A stretch of 64,000 nt of DNA. Source: Hyphomicrobium sp. LHD-15 (lineage in GTDB: Bacteria > Pseudomonadota > Alphaproteobacteria > Rhizobiales > Hyphomicrobiaceae). Shown here piece by piece: positions 57,130 to 64,000 of this stretch (positions are counted from its first letter, which is position 1; every line of letters begins with the position of its first letter). A program made the position numbers and the translations under genes. The notes under the pieces are model-generated. The model saw nothing but the letters and a program-made list of their open reading frames with translations, was not told the origin of the DNA and searched no databases. Where the stretch lies: positions 62,001-126,000 of the forward strand of contig NZ_JAVIFT010000006.1 of the NCBI RefSeq assembly GCF_031157355.1, in the 5' to 3' direction.

Positions 57130-58422
57130 ATGGGCGCAGTCGAGACCGGCGGGCAGAGACGCAAGCTTGCCGTGGGCAGCGCCGAACACAGCTTTGGCCT
57201 TCGCCTTGCCGGCTTTTACGCCGCCCTGTTCGTGATCTACGGCATCCATCTGCCATACCTGCCGGTCTGGCTCGACAAGCGCGGCCTGACCGCCGAAGAA
57301 ATCGCCACCATCACCGCTGCCCCGTTCTTCCTGCGCGCCTTCATCACGCCGACCGTGGCCATGCTGGCAGACCGGACCGCGCGCCACCGGGCGCTGATCA
57401 ACGCGCTCGCCTGGCTGACGCTGGTGCTCGCGCTTTTGTTGAGCCAGATGCAGAGCTTCTGGGCGATCTTTTTGCTGGCCGTGCCGTTCTCGATCACGCT
57501 CTCCACCATCATGCCGTTGACCGAGACCATCGCCGTCGCTGGCGTACGCGCGCATGGGCTCGACTATGGCCGCATGCGGCTCTGGGGCTCGCTGACGTTC
57601 GTGACGGCGGGCTTCGTCGGCGGCTGGCTGATCGACCACACCGGCGCCACCGCCGTGCTCGCCTGCCTGATCGCTGGTACCGTCGCGACCGTCGCCACGG
57701 CCTGGCTGCTGCCGGAGAAAGTCGAGCGCGCGCCCGCCGCGGATCCAGCAGCCGGTACGGATCCCGCCGAAACGCTTTCCCACCAGGCCCCGATGAGGGG
57801 AGGGAGCATCGAGGAAGCCTGGAAGCTCGTGAGCTCTCCCGTCTTCCTCGCGTTTCTGTTGGCCGCCGGCGCAGCGCAGGGCTCGCACGGCATGGTCTAT
57901 ACGTTCGGCGCCTTGACCTGGCGCGCCGAAGGCATCTCGACGGCCTGGGTCGGCGCACTATGGGCGATTGCCATCGGCGGCGAGGTGCTGCTGTTTGCCT
58001 ATTCCGGCCGCGTCGTGCGCCGGTGGGGACCTGTTGCACTGCTGATCGGGGCAACGACGGCGGCAATCGTCCGCTGGATCGCGATGACCTTGAGCCCGAC
58101 CCTTATCGGATTGATCCCGCTGCAGGTCCTGCACACGCTGACCTATGGCGCCTCGCACCTGGGCGCCATGCATTTCATCTCGCGGGCCGTGCCGGAAAGC
58201 GCGCAGGGAACCGCCCAGGCCCTCTATGCCACCGTCGCGTCGGGCGTGCTGATGGGCACGGCCACGCTGACGTCGGGCTGGCTTTACGGCAAAGTCGGCG
58301 CGCTCGCCTATCTGGCCATGGCCGCGCTGGCAACGGCCGGGTTTGCGGGCGCTCTCTACGTGGGCGCCCGTTGGCAGGGCGGTTTGTTGTGGAACGCAAC
58401 GACGGCCACTGCGCGGCCGTGA
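57130..58422 (+). CDS. MFS transporter (HcaT/nucleoside-symporter-like branch)
   Basis: Major facilitator permease of 430 residues with about twelve helices: first helix LRLAGFYAALFVIYGIHLPY, then DRTARHRALINA in the loop after helix 2, and a central charged loop (about 195-235). YGRMRLWGSLTFVTAGF is typical of the 3-phenylpropionate/nucleoside-H+ symporter-like branch. Substrate unknown. The ATG at 57130 has no clear ribosome-binding site. Confidence 0.88.
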   Translation: MGAVETGGQRRKLAVGSAEHSFGLRLAGFYAALFVIYGIHLPYLPVWLDKRGLTAEEIATITAAPFFLRAFITPTVAMLADRTARHRALINALAWLTLVLALLLSQMQSFWAIFLLAVPFSITLSTIMPLTETIAVAGVRAHGLDYGRMRLWGSLTFVTAGFVGGWLIDHTGATAVLACLIAGTVATVATAWLLPEKVERAPAADPAAGTDPAETLSHQAPMRGGSIEEAWKLVSSPVFLAFLLAAGAAQGSHGMVYTFGALTWRAEGISTAWVGALWAIAIGGEVLLFAYSGRVVRRWGPVALLIGATTAAIVRWIAMTLSPTLIGLIPLQVLHTLTYGASHLGAMHFISRAVPESAQGTAQALYATVASGVLMGTATLTSGWLYGKVGALAYLAMAALATAGFAGALYVGARWQGGLLWNATTATARP

Positions 58423-58447
58423 AGCCGGCAAAACCAGCCGCGGTGTC

Positions 58448-59434
58448 TCAGCCCCAGAGCCTCGGCGACGCCGGTCGCAGCTTGCCGCCTTCGAAATGCA
58501 GCGGCGGATCGCGGTCAGTCGCGAGCAGCAGCGGGCCATCGAGATCGACCCAATCGGCGCCCTGGGCCGCGAGAAAAGCCGGCGCCACGGCGAGCGAAGT
58601 GGCCACCATCGAACCCACCATCACCTTGAGCCCGGTATCGCGCGCGACAGCCCGCATCGTGAGCGCCTCGGTCAAACCGCCGGCCTTGTCGAGCTTGATG
58701 TTGACCGCGTCGTAGCGGTCCTTGAGAGCCGCGATATCGGCGCTTGTATGCACGCTTTCGTCGGCACAGACCGGAACCGGGCGCGGAACACGCGCGAGTA
58801 GGGCGTCGGCGCCGGCCGGAAGCGGCTGCTCGACCAACTCGAAACCGGCCTCTGCGGCGGCGGCGAGAAACGGCGCCAGCATGTCCTCGCTCCAGGCTTC
58901 GTTGGCATCCGCGACGAGGCGCGCGTCGGGCCGCGTCTGCCGGACGGCCGCCATGCGCGCGATATCGCCGTCGCCGCCGAGCTTGAGCTTGAGCAGGGTG
59001 TGCACTTGCGCTGCCTGCGCGGCACGCGCCATGGCTTCGGGGCTGTCGAGGCTCAGCGTGAAGCAGGTATCGACGCCGGCGAGCGGCGCCAGTCCGAGCC
59101 GCTCGGCCGCTGGAACTCCGCTGGATTTTGCTTCGAAATCCCAGAGCGCGCAGTCGAGCGCGTTGCGCGCGGCCCCTGGTGGCATCGAATGCGCGAGGCT
59201 GTAGCGGCTGCTGAGCGCACCGGGAACGTGTTGAAGCGCTTCGATCGCCTGCGCCACGCCCTCCGGCGTTTCGCCATAGCGCGCATAGGGCGTGCATTCC
59301 CCGCGCCCCGTCGCCTGTCCATCCGAAAGCGAAACCGCGACCACCGTCGCGTGCGTTTTTGCGCCCCGCGCGATGACGAACGGCACCTTGAGCGGAAAGC
59401 GCTCGATCGAAACGGAAAGCGAAAGGGCGGCCAT
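58448..59434 (-). CDS. Dipeptide epimerase (L-Ala-D/L-Glu epimerase-like)
   Basis: Enolase-superfamily enzyme, 328 residues, probably acting on peptidoglycan-derived dipeptides. Catalytic and metal residues visible: KLKLGG (Lys pair), VADANEAW (Asp), ELVEQPLPAG (Glu), PVCADESVHT (Asp/Glu), and NIKLDKAGG (second Lys). The substrate is inferred from the Ala-Glu epimerase pattern; other dipeptides are possible. Convergent with the MFS gene 26 bases away, which could import or export the substrate (inference). Confidence 0.88.
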   Translation of the reverse strand: MAALSLSVSIERFPLKVPFVIARGAKTHATVVAVSLSDGQATGRGECTPYARYGETPEGVAQAIEALQHVPGALSSRYSLAHSMPPGAARNALDCALWDFEAKSSGVPAAERLGLAPLAGVDTCFTLSLDSPEAMARAAQAAQVHTLLKLKLGGDGDIARMAAVRQTRPDARLVADANEAWSEDMLAPFLAAAAEAGFELVEQPLPAGADALLARVPRPVPVCADESVHTSADIAALKDRYDAVNIKLDKAGGLTEALTMRAVARDTGLKVMVGSMVATSLAVAPAFLAAQGADWVDLDGPLLLATDRDPPLHFEGGKLRPASPRLWG

Positions 59435-59466
59435 CGGCGATCAGGATTTCAAAGCGGCGGGGACGT

Positions 59467-62439
59467 TCAGGTGATGCGTCCGCTCACATGTGCAAGGAAT
59501 AGGTAGACGCGGCCCATGTCCGAGAGGAGATGCGCGTTGATCGCCCGCCCGGATGGATCACGCTGCTCGGCGTCACGCCGGATGTTCTCGAAGTCCATGA
59601 GGTAGTGATTGATCGTCCGCTGCAGATCGCCGTCGACGCGATAGCGCATGCTGAGATCGTCGAAGATCGCGCGCCCCTCGGGCGAATAGATGCTGCGCAC
59701 CATGACGCCGCGCTGCCCGGCCGCGATCCGTTGCCAGAGCGCCGCCGTCGTTGCGGGATCGAGTGCGCGCGCGATGATGTCGATCTGGCTGTGGAACGGC
59801 ATGGGTGCTGCGGCTGGAATACCGCCCGCGCCTCCGTGTGCTTCCTCGTCGCGCGAGGCGCGCGCGAGAAGATCGCCAAGCGACCAGCCATCCCGGCTGT
59901 CGCCGCCCTGGCCCGCGGCAGCGGGGCGAGCCAGCGCCCCCTGACCCTGATAGGGCGGCTGGCCTTGATACGGCGGCGGCTGCCTGTAGCCGGGATCCGG
60001 CATGTTCGGTTGCGAAAGCGCGCTCAGTGCGCGCTGGCCACCGTCCGAGCCCCGAACCTCGGACATATAGCTGCCGGCAAGCGTCGAGGCGCCATGCGAA
60101 CCGCCGGACATCGGCGACTGTTGGGGAAGGGTGATATCGCGCCCCGAGAGCGAGCGCGTCGTCAAATTCGAAAGCTGCTCGATGGCGCGGAGCTGATCCT
60201 GAAGCGCGTGCCGCATGGCTTCCGCGTTTTCGCGGGTCGCCATCGGCAGCCTGTCCATCTGCTCCTTGAGGCGCACCTGCTCGGCGGCGATCTCGGCGGC
60301 GGCGCGATTGGCCCGCTGGCGCACCTCGTCGGAGGTTTGATCGAACCGGCTCGTGAGGGTGGTAAGCTGCTCGTTGACGACATTCGAGATCGACGAGAAC
60401 CGCGACCGCAGTTCGTCGAGCGCACGGTCGCCCTCGGCGCCTGCTTCGAGCCGGAAGCGTTCGAGATCGTCGAGCGCGGAGCGCTTGGCGACCTCGGTGC
60501 TGGCGCGCAACTGCTCTGCGGCCGCGCGTGCACGCTGCTCGGCGCTCGTGAGAGAGCCTTCCATGGTGGACGAAAAGCCTTCGACGAACCGGCCGAACTC
60601 GTCGGCCTTGCCGGAGAGGCGATCCATCGTGTTGGTCAGCTCGGCGTGGCGGCCCTGCAACGTGTTTTCGATCTTGAAATTCGCATTCTCGAGCGAGTTG
60701 GCGGCACGCATGATCGCCTGCCCCTGGCCCTCGAAACGATTGGTGACGGAATTGACCTGCGTCAGGAGATTTTCCGAAACGCGCTTCAGCATCTCGGACT
60801 GGCCGGCCAGCCCTTCGATGGCCTTGAGCGACTGGCGCGTGATGTTCTCGCTCGTCCGGCGCACCGAGTTGATGCCGTGCATCAGGCTCTCGTCGAGATT
60901 GACGGCCTGCCGCGAGATCGTCTCGCTGAACGTGCGCGCGTGGTTGTCGAGCGCGGAGGTGAGGGCGCGCGCCTTGTCGGCGACGGCGGAGTCGATGTTC
61001 ATCGTCGAGCGCACGATCGACTCGTCGAACACCTTGAGACGCTGTCCGAACGCGGCATCGAGCGCCTTCGTCCGTTCGACGAGCTGAATGTCGAGCGCCT
61101 GCGCCCGGTTGGTCAGCGACGTATCGAGCGCACGCGCATATTCTTCGAATACGAGCTGCAACTTTTCGGTGCGGTTGCTGAGCGACGTGTCGAGCGTCTC
61201 GACATAACCGGCGATCGCTTCCTGCAGCTGGTCGGTGCGTGCGCCGAGTGCCGTCGCAAGCCCGGTCGTGTAGCCTTCGAGCATTCCCTGCAGCTGCTCG
61301 GTCTTGTTGCCGAGCGTGATCTCGAGCCGATCGGTGCTCTGTCCGACGGCGGTCTCGAGCGCGGTGAGGTTCTCGCCGGCACCCTGGATGATGTGCGCGA
61401 GCTTGAGCTGCTGGTTCGACAGTTTGTCGATCAGGGTCGGAATATCGGTGCCGAGCGTCTTCAGCGTGTCGGTCACGCGCTCGCTGGTCGAGAGCAGGGA
61501 GTTCCGCTCGCCAGCCAGCTCTTTGATGAGGCCGCGGATCTTGCGCTCGTTCTCCTCGTAGGAGCGTTCGAGCGCGGTGACTTCGTTGTGGACCAAAGCC
61601 TCGAGTTCGCCTGCGCGGCCGAGCGCGCGCGAGATGGCTTCGTTCATGAAGCCCACTTGCCGCCGGACAGCCTGACCGAGCGACGCAACCGACTGCTCGG
61701 CCATACGGTCGGGTTCGGCGAGGCGGATGGCCACTTCCGTCATCGTCGAGGAGCGCAGCCTCAGCTCGTCGGATCGCCAGGCGAGAAGCGCGAGCGCCCA
61801 AAGCACGGCGATGGGAACGATGATCGCGGTTGCGGTGAGGAAGGTCGAAGGCTTTTCGAGCAGCGACATAACCGTGCCGCCGTTCTCGAATTCCGCCCGC
61901 ACGATCACCCACGAGAACGCGAGACAGATGGCGATCCAAACGCAGGTGGCGATCGCCGCATACTTGAACGGCGCCATCGAGGGCTTCTGCTCGAGCGCGT
62001 AGATCAGGCCGCCGATCGAAGGTGCATCGTCGTTCGCCGCGATCTTCCCGCGTGGCGGACCGGCCGGGCGCCGACGAGCCGCGCGCCGTGGTTGCGCCTC
62101 AGCCGGCTGCGCATCGCCCGGACGTTCGTTGCCGGCCGGGCTATTGGCGGAATTGCTTTGAGCCCGCGCCGCCATATTCGGCAACGGAGGCGGAAGGCGA
62201 TGATGAACGGTTGCGGTGGGCGAGCCCAGATTGGGCGCGTTGGCGGGGGAAACGGCCAGCGTCAAGGCATCGGCAACTTCCGGTTTCGCGGAGTCGCTGG
62301 AGCCCCCGCCAAAGGGTGCGGTGAGGGGAGGAGGCAACGCCGGTAAGGGCGCAGCGGCACTTTTCGGTTCCGCGGATGCGGATCCGTCAGGCAGCGCCTT
62401 GGCAGTCGCTGCCGAGTCTGATTTTAGCTCCTGAGCCAT
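59467..62439 (-). CDS. Large membrane-anchored coiled-coil protein (GPR/TipN-like polarity factor)
   Basis: 990 residues from the ATG at 62439 (a TTG at 62511 is possible). N-terminal Pro/Ala-rich disordered region (1-~150), two membrane helices (about 155-180 and 200-223; YAAIATCVWIAICLAFSWVI, ATAIIVPIAVLWALALLAW), about 550 residues of coiled coil with repeats like LDTSLSNRTEKLQ, and a compact C-terminal domain (VRSIYSPEGRAIFDDLSMRY...). This layout matches the apolipoprotein-like Growth Pole Ring and TipN-like polar proteins of Hyphomicrobiales, which direct polar growth. The family call rests on architecture. Confidence 0.75.
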   Translation of the reverse strand: MAQELKSDSAATAKALPDGSASAEPKSAAAPLPALPPPLTAPFGGGSSDSAKPEVADALTLAVSPANAPNLGSPTATVHHRLPPPLPNMAARAQSNSANSPAGNERPGDAQPAEAQPRRAARRRPAGPPRGKIAANDDAPSIGGLIYALEQKPSMAPFKYAAIATCVWIAICLAFSWVIVRAEFENGGTVMSLLEKPSTFLTATAIIVPIAVLWALALLAWRSDELRLRSSTMTEVAIRLAEPDRMAEQSVASLGQAVRRQVGFMNEAISRALGRAGELEALVHNEVTALERSYEENERKIRGLIKELAGERNSLLSTSERVTDTLKTLGTDIPTLIDKLSNQQLKLAHIIQGAGENLTALETAVGQSTDRLEITLGNKTEQLQGMLEGYTTGLATALGARTDQLQEAIAGYVETLDTSLSNRTEKLQLVFEEYARALDTSLTNRAQALDIQLVERTKALDAAFGQRLKVFDESIVRSTMNIDSAVADKARALTSALDNHARTFSETISRQAVNLDESLMHGINSVRRTSENITRQSLKAIEGLAGQSEMLKRVSENLLTQVNSVTNRFEGQGQAIMRAANSLENANFKIENTLQGRHAELTNTMDRLSGKADEFGRFVEGFSSTMEGSLTSAEQRARAAAEQLRASTEVAKRSALDDLERFRLEAGAEGDRALDELRSRFSSISNVVNEQLTTLTSRFDQTSDEVRQRANRAAAEIAAEQVRLKEQMDRLPMATRENAEAMRHALQDQLRAIEQLSNLTTRSLSGRDITLPQQSPMSGGSHGASTLAGSYMSEVRGSDGGQRALSALSQPNMPDPGYRQPPPYQGQPPYQGQGALARPAAAGQGGDSRDGWSLGDLLARASRDEEAHGGAGGIPAAAPMPFHSQIDIIARALDPATTAALWQRIAAGQRGVMVRSIYSPEGRAIFDDLSMRYRVDGDLQRTINHYLMDFENIRRDAEQRDPSGRAINAHLLSDMGRVYLFLAHVSGRIT

Positions 62440-62829
62440 CCACCCGTCCGAGCCGGAGATTTCCGGCAGCCCCACAAAGTCATGATACTGCAGTCCAAGG
62501 CTTGTGCTCAAACGAGTTTTCTCTCGCGAACGGCCCCATCAACGCCCTTTTTCCAGGGCTCCGGGGCGGCCCGTCGGACTATGCCGAGTAGGCCGCCTTT
62601 GGGGCCAAATGAAGTTCAGATCCCCTCCCTCCGGAACCAAACCTCTTAACGCAGCCTTCTCGGATTGGCTCGACTTAGAGATATAGCGTTTACAAATATT
62701 TAGAGATTTAAGTTCAGGTTAGATGTTAACATATCGGATACCGCGTTTTCCAACGGCGCAATGTTGAGGCCGCAACCCATCGGCCATCCACCCCACCGTT
62801 AACGAGCCCTAAGGGATTAGGTCGATCCT
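62440..62829. promoter_or_regulatory. AT-rich divergent control region with CtrA-like site
   Basis: The region between the coiled-coil gene and the Hpt gene is AT-rich, especially 62640-62745. TTAA-GTTCAGG-TTAG at 62708-62722 is one base from the CtrA consensus TTAA-N7-TTAA; a weaker TTAA-N7-TAAG is at 62799-62813. Both genes concern polarity or phosphorelay, which fits cell-cycle control; unproven. Confidence 0.45.
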
Positions 62830-63264
62830 ATGAGCACACCGCGTCAAAGCACGCTCCGGCGCCGCATCAATGCTGTGATGGCCCCTGAGGCCCCCGTCTC
62901 GATCGTCCCGTCGACCGATCCGATCGATCGCACCCATCTGGCCCGCTACACCCTCGGCAGCCCCACGTTGGAGCGCGAAATCCTGGGTCTTTTCATGGCC
63001 CAACTTCCCCTGAGCATCGAGCAGCTGCGTTTTGCCGCGACCGACCGCGAATGGCAGATCGCCGCCCACACCATCAAGGGCTCTGCGCGCGCTGTCGGCG
63101 CCCGGCACGTGGCCCGCTTGGCGCTCGAAGCCGAGCAGACCTCGGGCGTCGTGGACGACGAGCAGGACCGCGAGCGGATCCTGACGCTGCTTGAGGAAGC
63201 CTGCGAGGAAGTCGAGGGTTACGTCGAGGGCGCCTTCCCGTCCCACGAGACGCCCCGCGCCTGA
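62830..63264 (+). CDS. Hpt domain phosphotransfer protein
   Basis: 144 residues. A four-helix Hpt domain covers about 30-130 with the phospho-accepting His in AAHTIKGSARAVGA. The N-terminus is basic and disordered, the C-terminus acidic. No kinase or response-regulator gene is adjacent, so it is an orphan phosphotransferase that must work with partners elsewhere. Divergent from the polarity-type coiled-coil gene. Confidence 0.88.
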   Translation: MSTPRQSTLRRRINAVMAPEAPVSIVPSTDPIDRTHLARYTLGSPTLEREILGLFMAQLPLSIEQLRFAATDREWQIAAHTIKGSARAVGARHVARLALEAEQTSGVVDDEQDRERILTLLEEACEEVEGYVEGAFPSHETPRA

Positions 63265-63410
63265 TTAGCTCCCGATTACTTAAAGCCTTTTCGGCCAACG
63301 CGTTTTCCTAAACGCGCGTGGAAAGCTTGAATTCGGCGAACGAGCCCATTAATCCTGCCGCGACCGCTCCCCCGGAACCGTGGGGACGAGAGGATTTGGA
63401 GCCGCCGTCG

Positions 63411-64000
<590 letters not shown>

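Noticed and set aside
56886-58715. A 609-codon plus-strand frame running through the terminator and the MFS gene
   Set aside because: It reads through a strong terminator and is frame-shifted relative to the convincing MFS protein.
59530-62346. A 938-codon plus-strand frame opposite the coiled-coil gene
   Set aside because: Antisense shadow of a repetitive coiled-coil gene; composition is Arg/His/Gly-rich with no start signal.

Overview
The window is a GC-rich, tightly packed stretch of alphaproteobacterial chromosome. Its gene orders are typical of the Hyphomicrobiales: metG-tatD-MBL, cvpA-purF with radA-alr-dnaB, rpsF-rpsR-DUF2232-rplI, fabD-fabG-acpP-fabF-mltG-yicC-gmk, lpxI-lpxB|gltA|gltX|comEC|lexA, and moeA-moaC-trpC-trpD-trpG. 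Other lineage markers are a GTTC-N7-GTTC SOS box, an ECF/ChrR pair and a large polarity-type coiled-coil protein. A Hyphomicrobium-like or related methylotroph would fit, but the genus is an inference. I see no tRNA, rRNA, CRISPR array, phage or insertion-sequence transposase. The window is mostly core genome with one accessory-looking island at about 23.4-32.9 kb.

Layout. 1-4.4 kb (+): the 3' part of holB, then metG, tatD and an MBL hydrolase. 4.5-12 kb (-): a short-chain dehydrogenase, then purF, cvpA, radA, alr and dnaB, read right to left. 12.3-15 kb (-): the S6/S18/L9 ribosomal operon. 15.7-23.4 kb (+): fatty-acid synthesis genes, mltG, yicC, gmk and an acetyltransferase. 23.4-23.65 kb: a cluster of palindromic repeats. 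23.6-32.9 kb: an XRE-cupin regulator, divergent from three tiny membrane proteins, an APC-family permease, two unknown proteins, a split glutamate-synthase-like trio (glxB/C/D, related to mgsABC) and a type III glutamine synthetase, closed by a strong terminator. 33-42 kb: lpxI (with a duplicated C-terminal domain), lpxB, gltA, gltX, comEC and lexA. 42-47 kb (-): moeA, moaC and trpC/D/G with an extra small ORF. 47-57 kb: kdsA, chrR/ECF, a K+/H+ antiporter, tkt-pgk, ccdA, thiD and a structured intergenic region with a terminator. 57-64 kb: an MFS transporter, a dipeptide epimerase, a GPR/TipN-like coiled-coil protein, an Hpt protein, a [2Fe-2S] ferredoxin and the start of a ferredoxin-NADP reductase.

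How the genes work together. The 25-33 kb island reads as an amine or amino-compound uptake and nitrogen-assimilation unit: permease with small membrane partners, ATP-dependent amide synthesis (glnT), and amido transfer on a three-part glutamate synthase, under a nearby sugar- or amine-sensing type regulator. No N-methylglutamate dehydrogenase (mgdABCD) is present here, so the exact substrate is open. A family of bipartite palindromes sits directly at 3' ends of genes at three separate places (4.4, 23.4 and 54.9 kb).

The most rewarding items for follow-up are the small-membrane-protein/permease unit, the duplicated LpxI domain, the dispersed repeat family, the small ORF coupled between trpD and trpC, the structured region ahead of the 57.0 kb terminator, and the polarity-protein/Hpt pair with a CtrA-like site between them.
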